64,000 bases of DNA, from assembly GCF_900116385.1 (NCBI RefSeq), contig NZ_FPCI01000001.1, positions 186,001 to 250,000 of the forward strand, given 5' to 3'. The notes under the pieces were generated by a model. That model was not told the origin of the DNA, searched no databases, and saw nothing but the letters and a program-made list of their open reading frames with translations. Source of the DNA: Pseudoxanthomonas sp. YR558 (GTDB lineage: Bacteria; Pseudomonadota; Gammaproteobacteria; Xanthomonadales; Xanthomonadaceae). Shown piece by piece: positions 45,101 through 52,707 of the stretch; the first letter of the stretch is position 1, and each line of letters begins with the position of its first letter. Position numbers and translations under genes: made by a program.

Positions 45101-45190
45101 CCCGCTGATGTCGCTTATCGCGCGTCGCCGCGAACCTCGCGCTGGCACCGTCTGCGACGTTGGTGGCGTCGCGAACATCGGATGGAATGA
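42134..45190 (+). CDS. Two-component regulator-propeller sensor histidine kinase
   Basis: This is a 1018-residue sensor from GTG 42134 (ATG 42059 gives 1043). A signal peptide (ALACAWLLVCSQVAHA) leads to a large periplasmic beta-propeller built of Reg_prop repeats (DGYLWLGTQVGLYRFDG, DREGTLWLATEG, DREGNLWAGSSRGLDRF), a Y_Y_Y domain (about 680-750), a TM at about 757-778, then HisKA_3 with H804 in RIARELHDTLLQSVQG and an HATPase. Such kinases usually sense carbohydrates in the periplasm. No response regulator adjoins it; the next gene is ggpPS. Confidence 0.92.
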   Translation: MANRQIGRAGAPRRTRVRAWCAALACAWLLVCSQVAHALDPQRQIAQFHHTSWTVREGAPGQITALAQTTDGYLWLGTQVGLYRFDGVAFERYDPPGGQAFPATSISTLYPTPDGGLWIGFRYGAVSFLRDQQVTHYGEAQGLPTSTVFRFAQTPDGRLWAATFSGLVYLREGRWYRVEAEWRTPGTQARSVFTDREGTLWLATEGALARLKKGARTFETLDIRVGRISQMAQAPDGSLWIAENEAGVRRVPLDGATSPPVIAAPSAGLLFDRDGTLWAGTMGEGVQRVAQPLQPARNTMIEQFRQDDGLSADYLLPVLEDREGNLWAGSSRGLDRFRHTNVILAMLPDGAQDFAIVAGADGALLAGSRNRPLMILDRGPLRELDLPPPLTAAHRDRDGTVWLGGPGGLWALHDGRLAPVTPLPVSGYSGVQAIAHDGDGVLWVSLNTPGIHRLANGRWQQLRGRKGLPPGSSPLVMLPTRDGAVWMGYARDQIAILHGDDIRALGRDDGLAVGNVTALLEGRDGVWIGGERALARFAQGRVRSLHLPADSPFRGITGIIQTRTGDLWLNGARGVLHVQAPDVATLFETATPRYEQFDFLDGMPGVPAQFRPIPTAAEGGDGRLWFATTSGVVSIDPAAIRRNPLAPPVTILSLVADGQAHRATAGTMQLPAGTRNLQIAYTALSLSIPERVRFRYKLDGYDAAWQDAGTRRTAFYNDPGPGTYTFRVIAANNDGVWNEVGAALPVVISPRYYQTAWFLVLCVLLGVALLWIAYLLRLRHLSAQIRERLHERHHERERIARELHDTLLQSVQGLILRFHAVSQSLGRDAPGHAAMERVLQRADDVLAEARDRVLDLRRARIAGDLPDALSALGEDLVPDHPTEFRLAVEGEPCALDALVRDELYRIAREAVFNAFQHAKAGHVQVELAYQPEALHLRIRDDGVGLPDAVVRAGGRQGHWGLSGMRERAQRIGGVLSFPAGVGTTVALRVPADVAYRASPRTSRWHRLRRWWRREHRME

Positions 45191-45530
45191 GCGGCGCGGG
45201 AGCGATTTCACGACGCGCGCGCACACGTCGATGCATGAGCATTGACTGGGAAATAGGCTTTTTTTCGGCTGCTTTAACGTTCTTAACATCGCGTTGACTT
45301 TCGCGATGTCATTGCGGACTACAATGCTGCATCGCATCAGTCGATGCCTGCGTTCGCACCTGGGGATGGACGCGCATCTGCAGCGCTCTGCGCGCAGCGT
45401 GCCACGCACGCGGCCTTCCTCTTCGCACCCGCATTCGCGGTGCCTTCGATGCGATGACTCCCCGCCTGCGTCCTCTGACGCCTCGCGTCGTGCCTCGTGC
45501 GCGGCACACCACCCACTGGAGTGCATCTGC
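45191..45530 (+). other. Long leader region of ggpPS
   Basis: The 340 bases between the kinase stop and ggpPS contain no supported gene. TTGACT at 45294-45299 and TACAAT at 45320-45325 resemble promoter boxes, but the 20-base spacing is too long to trust. A second TTGACT lies at 45242-45247 with a run of seven T nearby (45259-45265). The T-rich, A-rich patch at 45240-45300 is the least GC-rich part of this region. The rest (45330-45530) is GC-rich with no strong hairpin recognised. Confidence 0.35.
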
Positions 45531-47834
45531 ATGAGCCTGTTGGAATCTTCTTCGCAACCGTTACTGCTCGCCACCGACCTGGATGGCACCTTCCTTGCCG
45601 GCGATGCCGATGCGCGCAAGCGCCTGTACCACCTGGTCGATGCGCATCCCGACGTGAAGCTCGCCTGGGTCACCGGTCGTGGGCGCGAAGCGATCCTGCC
45701 GCTGCTGGCCGATCCCGGTCTGCCGACGCCGGACTACGTGATCTGCGATGTGGGCGCCACCGTGTTGCGTACGGCCGACATGCAACCGATCCAACCGTTG
45801 CAGTCGCGCATCGAAGCCTGCTGGCCGGGCGAGCATGCCGTGGCCGAGGCGATGCGCCGTTTCCCGATGCTGGTACGGCAGGAAGTACCGCAGGAGCGGC
45901 GCTGCTCTTACTACTGCCACCCGGAACAACTGTCGACGTTGCGCGACGAGCTGGATGCCATTGCGGCATCGCTGGGCTGCGAAGTGCTGTACTCGGCCGA
46001 CCGTTACCTGGACATCCTGCCGCGTGGCATCCGCAAGGGCAGCACGCTGTCCGCCTTGGTGGACGAACTCGCGCTGACGCCGGCACGCGTGCTGGTGGCG
46101 GGCGATACGCTCAACGATCTGTCGATGTACGGCGAAGGCTTTCCCGGTGTATGCGTGGGCGATTCGGAGCCTGCGCTGCTGGCAGCGACGACCGGCATGG
46201 ACGACGTGCTGCATGCCGACGCCGCCGGCTGCGGAGGGATCCTGCAGGCGATGGCGCACTTCGACCTGCTGCAGGCCGACGACTACGCGCCGCCGCTGCA
46301 CCAGCCGGGCAAGGCGGAACTGGTGATGGTCTACCACCGTCTGCCGTACGAGGAGCACATCGTCGATGGCGAACGCGTGCGCAAGCCGCACAGTTCGCCC
46401 AACGGCATCATTCCCAGCCTGCTGAGCTTCTTCGCCGATGGACGTCCCGGTTCCTGGGTCGCCTGGACGGTGGAGGACGCCAAGGCGCCGCCGCTGCCCA
46501 CGCACGCGGTGGTGGACCGCGCCGCCTATCCGGGCCTGACCGCGACCCACGTGCCGCTGACGAAGCACGAGGTGGATGTGTTCTACAAGCGCTTTTCCAA
46601 GGAAGCGTTCTGGCCGGTGATCAACAGCTTCTGGGAGCGCGCGCGTTTCAGCGAGGAGGACTGGGCGCTGTTCAAGCGCGTCAATCGCCGCTTCGCCGAG
46701 GCCGCCGCCGCCGAAGCCGCTCCTAGCGCGACCGTATGGCTGCACGACTACAACCTGTGGATGGTGCCCTCGGTGCTGCGCGAGCTGCGACCAGACGTGA
46801 AGATCGCCTTCTTCCACCACACGCAGTTCCCGTCGGCGGACATTTTCGCGATCCTGCCGTGGCGGCGCGAGATATTGGGCAGCCTGCTGGCCTGCGACTA
46901 CGTGGGCTTCCACATCCCGCGCCATGCGGAGAATTTCACCGATGCGGTGCGCAGCACCTTCCCGGTGGAGGTGGTGGCGCGCGCGGCGTGCGCGCCGCGC
47001 TTCCTGACCTTCGGTTGTGCGGTCGGCGTGGAGGACATGGCCACCGAGCTGCGCATCGACGGACGCACCGTGCGCATCGGCGCGCATCCGATCGGTACCG
47101 ACGTGGCGCGCATCCGCGCCTGCCTGGAGACCGACGAGGTGGAGGCGGACATCGCGCGCATCCGCGAGGAGATAGGCGGGCGCCGGCTGGTGCTCTCCAT
47201 CGAACGGCTGGACTACACCAAGGGCATCCTGCAGAAGCTGCAGGCGTTCGAGCGCTTGCTGGATGAAGCGCCGGAACTGCAGGGCGAAGTGACGCTGGTG
47301 CTGGTCTGCGTGCCGGCCGCCAAGGAGATGACGATCTACCGGCCGCTGCAGCAGCAGATCGAGCAGGCCGTGGGCCGCATCAACGGCCGGCTTTCGCGGC
47401 TGGACTGGACGCCGGTGCGCTTCTTCGCCCGCGTGCTGCCGTTTGCCAGCGTGGTGGCGCATTACGCAGCCGCCGATGTCATGTGGATCACGCCACTGCG
47501 CGATGGCCTCAACCTGGTGGCGAAGGAGTTCGTCGCCGTGCAGGGACTGGTAGGCGGCGACGGCGCGCTGGTGCTGTCGGAATTCGCCGGTGCGGCGGCG
47601 GAGTTGAAGGGCGCGGTGCTGACCAACCCCCATGACCCGGCCGATCTCGCGCGCACGCTTCGACAGGCGCTGGTGATGTTGCCGACCGAGCGCGAGGACC
47701 GCCAGCGTCGCCTGTTCGGCATCGTGCGTCATCACGACCTGTCGCGATGGGGGCGCGAGTTCCTGGAGGCGGTGCAGTCGGGCGATGCGCGCGACGAGGT
47801 AAATGGAGCGAAGCACGCGGCCATCGCGGCGTGA
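45531..47834 (+). CDS. ggpPS: Bifunctional glucosylglycerol-phosphate phosphatase/synthase GgpPS
   Basis: This is a 767-residue fusion. Residues 10-255 are a sucrose-phosphate-phosphatase-like HAD domain (DLDGTF at 16-21, GDTLNDLSMYG). Residues 260-740 are a GT20 domain of the GgpS type rather than OtsA: SPNGIIPSLLSFFADG, SKEAFWPVINSF, LHDYNLW near 403, and FFHHTQFPS, which closely follow cyanobacterial GgpS. It makes glucosylglycerol, a compatible solute, from ADP-glucose and glycerol-3-phosphate; the phosphatase then removes phosphate. The fused form is known from Stenotrophomonas rhizophila. GGAG 9 bases before ATG 45531 sets the start. A trehalose role cannot be excluded by sequence alone. 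Confidence 0.88.
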   Translation: MSLLESSSQPLLLATDLDGTFLAGDADARKRLYHLVDAHPDVKLAWVTGRGREAILPLLADPGLPTPDYVICDVGATVLRTADMQPIQPLQSRIEACWPGEHAVAEAMRRFPMLVRQEVPQERRCSYYCHPEQLSTLRDELDAIAASLGCEVLYSADRYLDILPRGIRKGSTLSALVDELALTPARVLVAGDTLNDLSMYGEGFPGVCVGDSEPALLAATTGMDDVLHADAAGCGGILQAMAHFDLLQADDYAPPLHQPGKAELVMVYHRLPYEEHIVDGERVRKPHSSPNGIIPSLLSFFADGRPGSWVAWTVEDAKAPPLPTHAVVDRAAYPGLTATHVPLTKHEVDVFYKRFSKEAFWPVINSFWERARFSEEDWALFKRVNRRFAEAAAAEAAPSATVWLHDYNLWMVPSVLRELRPDVKIAFFHHTQFPSADIFAILPWRREILGSLLACDYVGFHIPRHAENFTDAVRSTFPVEVVARAACAPRFLTFGCAVGVEDMATELRIDGRTVRIGAHPIGTDVARIRACLETDEVEADIARIREEIGGRRLVLSIERLDYTKGILQKLQAFERLLDEAPELQGEVTLVLVCVPAAKEMTIYRPLQQQIEQAVGRINGRLSRLDWTPVRFFARVLPFASVVAHYAAADVMWITPLRDGLNLVAKEFVAVQGLVGGDGALVLSEFAGAAAELKGAVLTNPHDPADLARTLRQALVMLPTEREDRQRRLFGIVRHHDLSRWGREFLEAVQSGDARDEVNGAKHAAIAA

Positions 47835-47905
47835 CTGCATTTACCTTTGACACGTGAGGCGGGCGTCGGGATAGTCATCTCACAGGAACAGGGGATGACG
47901 TGCAC

Positions 47906-48013
47906 ATGCGCAGCTTGCTGATACGGAGCATGGGATGGCTGCTGGTCGCGGCGACCGCCTTGATGCTGCTCGGCCTGGCGCAGGTACCGGAGCTGTGGGC
48001 CGGCGCGCCGTGA
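47906..48013 (+). CDS. Putative 35-residue membrane miniprotein
   Basis: The frame MRSLLIRSMGWLLVAATALM continues to 35 residues with one clear TM (WLLVAATALMLLGLAQV) and a positive start. AGGGG lies 11 bases upstream, which is a poor distance. It sits 71 bases after ggpPS and has no family match that I recognise. It may be a real membrane miniprotein or chance. Confidence 0.35.
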   Translation: MRSLLIRSMGWLLVAATALMLLGLAQVPELWAGAP

Positions 48014-48030
48014 TCCGCGAGTCGCGGGCA

Positions 48031-48058
48031 AAAGAAAACCCGACCAAGAGCGGTCGGG
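48031..48058 (-). terminator. Minus-strand terminator after the ICL/PEPM gene
   Basis: CCCGACC (48039-48045) pairs with GGTCGGG (48052-48058) around a 6-base loop; on the minus strand the stem runs into TTTTCTTTT. It lies about 190 bases after the stop of the minus-strand gene 48250-49065. Confidence 0.7.
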
Positions 48059-48177
48059 CCTGAAGGGGGAGTCCCCGGCTCCGGCAGTGCTGCTTGCTCA
48101 AGGCAGCGCCCGTTTCCGTTGCAGAGCGGCCTTTCATGGCCTGCGCAGGGCGTGCTGCCGGGGACAGGGCTATCGTC

Positions 48178-48198
48178 GCGGATGTGAATCACATTCGC
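48178..48198. promoter_or_regulatory. 21-bp palindrome of unknown role (possible operator)
   Basis: Twenty-one bases (centre TGTGA-A-TCACA) form an inverted repeat with one mismatched pair. The half-site TGTGA resembles Crp/Clp half-sites but the spacing is far shorter than the usual 6 bases. It lies between convergent genes in a 236-base gap with no other gene. A GTAGGA/TCCTAC hairpin (48223-48238) follows. Confidence 0.35.
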
Positions 48199-48249
48199 AG
48201 TCGGGTGTAACCCCGATGCCGTGTAGGAAAAGTCCTACTCCGATCCGCC

Positions 48250-49065
48250 TCAACCGAACAGCGCGTTGATCGCGCTGTAACCCATGGCCTGCGGGTCGGG
48301 CAGCGTGGTGTGCGCGCCGTGCAGGAAGTCGTCCATCTGCCGGCCGACATGGCCGAACGCGGCTTCGGCCAGCGCAGAGCCTGCGCTGACGCGTCGCACG
48401 CCCCACGCAGCCAGCGCATCGAAATCGCGCAACTGCGGCCGCAGCATCACGTTGAGCGGCAAGCCCGCATCGCGGGCGAGCACGCGGATGTCGGCTTCCG
48501 TTACCACGGCGGGGACGAACAAGCCATCCGCGCCGGCTTCGCGATAGCGCGTGGCGCGCGCGAGGGTTTCGTCCACGCGCGCGGATTCCTCGACCAGTCC
48601 GCGCAGGTAGACGTCGGTGCGCGCGTTGATGAAGACATCGATACCCTGCGCACTGCACGTCTGCCGGATCGCGCGGATCTTGTCGGCAAGCAGCGCAGGG
48701 TCGCCGTTGCCGTCTTCCAGGTTGATGCCGGCAGCGCCCGCTTGCACGACGCGCAGTACCGTTTCCGCGACGCGCGCGGGATCATCGCTGTAGCCACCTT
48801 CTACATCGACCGTCAGGGGGATGTGGATGACACGCACGATGGCGGACACTGCATGAAGCAGCGCATCCACCGCGAGCTGATCGCCATCCGGGTAGCCCTG
48901 AGACCAGGCGAGACCGGCGCTGGTAGTGGCGACTGCAGGTGCGCCGTGGTGTTCTGCGAGTCGAGCCGTGCCGGCGTCCCACGCGTTGGCAAGCCGCAGC
49001 AGGCCTTCCTGATGCAGATGACGGAAGTGGGTGACGGCGTCGGGGAGGGCGGGCATGGTGGGCAT
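48250..49065 (-). CDS. Isocitrate lyase/PEP mutase superfamily protein
   Basis: This is a 271-residue TIM-barrel protein of the ICL/PEPM superfamily. The Mg-binding and substrate-binding motifs VDVEGGYSDDP and NLEDGNGDP, and the NARTDVYLRG motif, are present. The classical isocitrate-lyase Cys loop (KKCGH) is not seen, so it is closer to carboxy-PEP lyase or oxaloacetate-like hydrolase subgroups, and the C-C bond substrate is unknown. I use ATG 49065; ATG 49056 is an alternative three codons in. The gene stands alone. Confidence 0.88.
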   Translation of the reverse strand: MPTMPALPDAVTHFRHLHQEGLLRLANAWDAGTARLAEHHGAPAVATTSAGLAWSQGYPDGDQLAVDALLHAVSAIVRVIHIPLTVDVEGGYSDDPARVAETVLRVVQAGAAGINLEDGNGDPALLADKIRAIRQTCSAQGIDVFINARTDVYLRGLVEESARVDETLARATRYREAGADGLFVPAVVTEADIRVLARDAGLPLNVMLRPQLRDFDALAAWGVRRVSAGSALAEAAFGHVGRQMDDFLHGAHTTLPDPQAMGYSAINALFG

Positions 49066-49150
49066 CCGGGCAAGGGGCGCACAGCGTGCCACGCCAGCGT
49101 TGCGAAGACTCACCGTTTGCGGACAGCGACCTTCATGGCCGGCCCGCGGC

Positions 49151-49372
49151 TCAGGCGCACATGCGCCAGCCGTTGAACAGGCGCCAGCGGCCGTCGCCGC
49201 CCTCGATGTTGATGGCGTAATCCAGCCCCTGCTGGTGGCGCTGGTTGGCCAGCTTGACGGCGTATCCGAGGGCGGCGCCACGTGAATTGAAACGCAGCGG
49301 CGGCGACTCGTTGATCGAGAGCTCGTACGTGCCGTCCTCGGCAGGCGTATTGAACAGGTCGAAGGTCATCAT
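49151..49372 (-). CDS. Small hypothetical protein
   Basis: This is a 73-residue protein from ATG 49372 (11 more codons are possible from GTG 49405). It is a compact acidic/aromatic sequence (MMTFDLFNTPAEDGTYELSI, RFNSRGAALGYAVKLANQ, GRWRLFNGWRMCA). No TM or known domain. Codon use looks like that of its neighbours, so it is probably real. Function unknown. Confidence 0.55.
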   Translation of the reverse strand: MMTFDLFNTPAEDGTYELSINESPPLRFNSRGAALGYAVKLANQRHQQGLDYAINIEGGDGRWRLFNGWRMCA

Positions 49373-49405
49373 GACGACGGTGGCAATCAGGTCTCTGCCA
49401 TGCAC

Positions 49406-49772
49406 GGTAGGCGCGCATCCGTGACGTCGGTGCGAATTCAGGCGGGCCTGTTCGCGGGGGTTAAGTCATGTGCAGGCGGCGTTACGAAACCGTGCAGTCT
49501 GGCTGAACGATCTACACACCGTCTTCGCATCCGGCTCCGTACAACACGCGAAGTGGTCGGGCCGACGGATCCACCCCCTCTGTCTCCCGGACAACCCTGC
49601 TACCGAGTCGTCAGACTGACACCCAGGGCCCCACAAGAGAACCGAACGCAGCGCATCGGACACCCCCTGTTCCAATGCTGCGCCTGGCGGTGGACCGCGA
49701 GTCCGACACCGTCGCCGCCCGGAGAGCCAGGCGTGTTCTCGCTCACTACGGCCCCTTCGGGGGCCGTTCTTT
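49406..49772 (+). ncRNA. Candidate small RNA ending in a strong hairpin (no gene seen)
   Basis: This 340-base gap lacks a supported ORF but ends in a plus-strand terminator (ACGGCCCC-TTCG-GGGGCCGT-TCTTT, 49748-49772). It contains C-rich stretches (ACCCCCTCTG near 49572, ACACCCCCTGTTCC near 49660) that resemble the C-rich loops of Xanthomonas sRNAs. No promoter is recognised, and both flanking genes are on the minus strand. The terminator also overlaps the end of the FUSC gene. The ends given are outer limits only. Confidence 0.3.
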
Positions 49773-51602
49773 CATGCAAGCACGTACGGCCTGCAGTTCG
49801 GCCGCGAACAGCGATCCCGTGACCTCTGCTGTTGCCGGTAGCGGCGCGCCGCCCAGATGTTGCTCGAGATCGCGTAACGCGTGCTGCACCACGTGGGCAT
49901 CCGCTGGACCGAAGGCGTGCGCGGATTCGCCACCCTCATGGCTGCGTTGCCAGCAAGCAGCCAGCATCCTGTAGGCCAGTTGCTGGATCGCCGCCACCAG
50001 TGGCCACTGGTCCTCGGCTGCCGCACATTGCCGTGGCGAAGCGCCGATCGCCGATCCGTAAGCCTGCTCGAGCCCGAAGCTCATGCGCTGCAGGTCGCGG
50101 CGCGCTGTGCGTGCGTGCACATCGTCAACGTTGCCGGTCGCCAGGAGCGGCGCCAGCGCGGCGACGCCGTGCAGCACGCGCGCCATCGGTGGCGCGAGAC
50201 CCCGCCCATCGTCGCGTACGGGCAGGGCGCGATAGACCAGCAATGCCACCGCGCAGCCCACCAGGGTGTCCAGCCCGCGCGCCAAGAGATACTCGCCGGG
50301 TGCGTCCACGGGATGTCCGCCGCTGGCGAGGGTCAGCGCTGCGCCGGTGATGAACACCACCGCCAACGCGTAGTGGCGCACGACCAGCATTTCGACGACG
50401 AACTGCAGCAGCATGATCGTCGCCACCAGCCACAGGCCCTGCGGATGCCAGAGCAGGATGGCGCCCGCGATCAGCAGGCCCGCCCACGTGCCGAGCAACC
50501 GTTCGAGCGCGCGCAGGACGGTACGCGTCCAGTCGAAGCCCTGGTGGAGCATCAGCATCGCCGCCGCGACCGCCCAGTACGCACGTTCCAGATGGAAGAG
50601 CGCGCCGAGCCCGCCGGCGAGCAAGGCGGCCACACCCACGCGGACAATGACCTGCCGCGAAGTGGGTTCGGTCAGTGCGCCCTTCAACGCATGCCAGGCA
50701 CCGGGATGCCCGACGGGTACGCCGTGAGGAAGGGATAGCGCATCGGGCGGGCGACGGCGCGGCAGGGCGAGTGCCTGCGTCTCGATGCGGCGGACATCGT
50801 CGAAGAGCACGGGCGATGCGCGCTCGTTGCTTCCCAGTGCGCGCGCAAACACGAGATGCAGGTGGCGGTTGAGGCCACGCAGCGTCGCCAGTCGTCCGTT
50901 GGGCCGCGCCGCCACGGGTTGGTAGGTCACCAGCGCGGACCAGGCCTGATGCAGCGCGAGCGCGGCCTCGTGGCGCGCGGCGGCCTGCAGCGGCGTGCCG
51001 GTGGTTTCCAGATAGGCGAGCACCGTGCGCGCGGCATGTGCGACCGCGGCTTTCTCCGGTCCGCGCGGCCACGCCAACGCGCCGGCCATGTGCACGCACC
51101 AGGCGAAGGCGCCGCCCGCGAGCACGAGCAGTCCCGCGTGCCAGGGATCGAAAGGGGGCTTCAGCATCGACGCTGAGGCTGCGCACGCCATCAGGAACAG
51201 ATACCCGCCCGGTGGCCCGACCTGCAGTGCATTGCAGAACAAGGTGGCGAGCATCGCCATCATCGCGACGACCGGCACGGCGAGCGGCCAGCCGTAGGGC
51301 GCCACGGCCAGGCCAAGCGCGGTGACGGCGGCGAACGCGACCGCGATGAGCGCCAGTTCGCGTGCGCGGCTGAGGTAGGGGCGGCCACTGCCGTAGACGG
51401 CGGTGAAACCGCCCGTCGCGGCCATCAGTCCGGCGGCGGTATGGTCCGACAGCCAACCGACCAGCACCGGCACGCCCATGCAGGCGGCGGCACGCAGGGC
51501 GAACCGCCAGCGACCGGGTGGGCCGCGACGGACCTTCAGCAGGCCCGGCAGCGATTGCCGGAGCGACGGGGGAGCGGGAGGCGGGGGAAGAGGCAGGTTC
51601 AC
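49746..51602 (-). CDS. FUSC-family inner-membrane protein (YccS/AaeB-like)
   Basis: This is a 618-residue protein with two TM clusters: about six helices at residues 38-180 and again at about 330-470, separated by a cytosolic helical domain, the pattern of FUSC proteins such as YccS and AaeB. They are linked to export of aromatic acids or fusaric acid. The second half has LGTWAGLLIAGAILLW and FVVEMLVVRHYALAVVFITGAAL. The start is GTG at 51600-51602 without a clear ribosome site. Function is inferred only at family level. The C-terminus overlaps a plus-strand hairpin. Confidence 0.88.
   Translation of the reverse strand: MNLPLPPPPAPPSLRQSLPGLLKVRRGPPGRWRFALRAAACMGVPVLVGWLSDHTAAGLMAATGGFTAVYGSGRPYLSRARELALIAVAFAAVTALGLAVAPYGWPLAVPVVAMMAMLATLFCNALQVGPPGGYLFLMACAASASMLKPPFDPWHAGLLVLAGGAFAWCVHMAGALAWPRGPEKAAVAHAARTVLAYLETTGTPLQAAARHEAALALHQAWSALVTYQPVAARPNGRLATLRGLNRHLHLVFARALGSNERASPVLFDDVRRIETQALALPRRRPPDALSLPHGVPVGHPGAWHALKGALTEPTSRQVIVRVGVAALLAGGLGALFHLERAYWAVAAAMLMLHQGFDWTRTVLRALERLLGTWAGLLIAGAILLWHPQGLWLVATIMLLQFVVEMLVVRHYALAVVFITGAALTLASGGHPVDAPGEYLLARGLDTLVGCAVALLVYRALPVRDDGRGLAPPMARVLHGVAALAPLLATGNVDDVHARTARRDLQRMSFGLEQAYGSAIGASPRQCAAAEDQWPLVAAIQQLAYRMLAACWQRSHEGGESAHAFGPADAHVVQHALRDLEQHLGGAPLPATAEVTGSLFAAELQAVRACMKERPPKGP
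49748..49772 (+). terminator. Plus-strand terminator at the end of the FUSC gene
   Basis: An 8-bp stem ACGGCCCC / GGGGCCGT with TTCG tetraloop and TCTTT tail. It ends any plus-strand transcript of the 49.4-49.7 kb gap and also falls within the last codons of the opposing FUSC gene. Confidence 0.6.
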
Positions 51603-51684
51603 GCGGAAGAGTGGGCATGCGCGCGATGCGGCATGCCCATTCTAGTTCCGGTGCCGTGAACTGCCGATGCGACGAAGGGCGCGG

Positions 51685-52554
51685 TCAGGGCTTCGCGGTG
51701 GCGCCCTGGTCCCAGGCGCGCAGACCTTGCTCGACCACGCGCAGGGCATCGTCCACGCGCTGGCTGTCGAGTTCGGCCGTAGTGTCGCGCGGGCTGTGGA
51801 TCACCTGCATCACCTTGGGTACCTGCGCCGGCTTGCCGCCGCTGAAGACGTCCAGGATCGGGCCGATTTCATCACCACCGACCAGCGAGAACGACACCGC
51901 CGGCCACCCCGCCTTGAGGAAGGCCAGGTGATCGGTGGGCGGGTACTTGTCGCCCGGCGCGAAGGCGAGCTTTTCGTGTTGGCTCGACGCCCGCAACGAC
52001 GCGACCAGCAGGCTGTCAGCCTCCGGCGTCATCATCCACAGCGTGTCGCCCCAACCGAATACGTCGAAATTGACGTACAGCGCAGGCTTTTCACGCCCGG
52101 CGCTCGCGACCCAAGCGCGCGAGCCGAGCAGGCCTTTTTCCTCGAGATCCCAGAACACGACCTGCACGCGATGGCGCGCCAGCGGCGTGGCTTTCAGCGC
52201 GGCGGCCAGTTCCAGTACGGCGGCCACGCCGGAGGCGTTGTCGGTGGCGCCGTGGCCGACCTCCACCTGGTCGTAATGCGCGCCGATCAACAGCAACGGT
52301 GCGTCCTTGGGGCCACCGAGATCGGCCACGAGATTCTGGCCCGCCTGTCCATTCTGCTCGAAGGCCTCGCGCTTCCACGCGATGCCGAGCGTATCGAGCC
52401 GCTTGCCGATGGCATCGCCGCGGGCGGTGGTGTCGGCATGCGCGCTGATGTCGCCGACCTGGGTCTGCCAACGTTCCGATACGGTGTCGGCCCAGGCCGG
52501 ACCGGTGGCGAGCAGGGCGAGCAGCAGCACGGAGCGCAAGTGGACCTTCGACAT
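51685..52554 (-). CDS. Exported M28-family zinc peptidase
   Basis: This is a 289-residue exported protein with a signal peptide (VLLLALLATGPAWA, cut near residue 22). The M28 zinc-binding elements are visible: GAHYDQV (His-x-Asp), TDNASGVAAVLELA and FWDLEEKGLLGSRAWV (Glu-Glu), with the downstream HSPRDT and DHLAF parts. It cuts N-terminal residues of peptides or other amides in the periplasm or outside. GGGGA precedes the ATG. It is divergent from a GacA-like regulator. Confidence 0.92.
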   Translation of the reverse strand: MSKVHLRSVLLLALLATGPAWADTVSERWQTQVGDISAHADTTARGDAIGKRLDTLGIAWKREAFEQNGQAGQNLVADLGGPKDAPLLLIGAHYDQVEVGHGATDNASGVAAVLELAAALKATPLARHRVQVVFWDLEEKGLLGSRAWVASAGREKPALYVNFDVFGWGDTLWMMTPEADSLLVASLRASSQHEKLAFAPGDKYPPTDHLAFLKAGWPAVSFSLVGGDEIGPILDVFSGGKPAQVPKVMQVIHSPRDTTAELDSQRVDDALRVVEQGLRAWDQGATAKP

Positions 52555-52707
52555 GTGGAATCCCCGGTGGAAAGCCCGAGTATGCCGCAGTGCCGGTGGC
52601 GGCTCGATAGGCCGGAATGCATGTACCTGCATCGCGCCGATAGAATGTTAATTGCGCGGCGAGGGACAGCCACCTACGCTCGACCCGAGACCCCAGGCCC
52701 GTTCCCC

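Noticed and set aside
45294..45325. Sigma-70 promoter TTGACT to TACAAT before ggpPS
   Set aside because: The 20-base spacing is outside the normal range, so I list it only as a note in the leader entry.
45531..47834. Trehalose-phosphate synthase/phosphatase (OtsA/OtsB) fusion
   Set aside because: The GT20 half carries GgpS-type motifs and the phosphatase is sucrose-phosphatase-like, so GgpPS is the better call.
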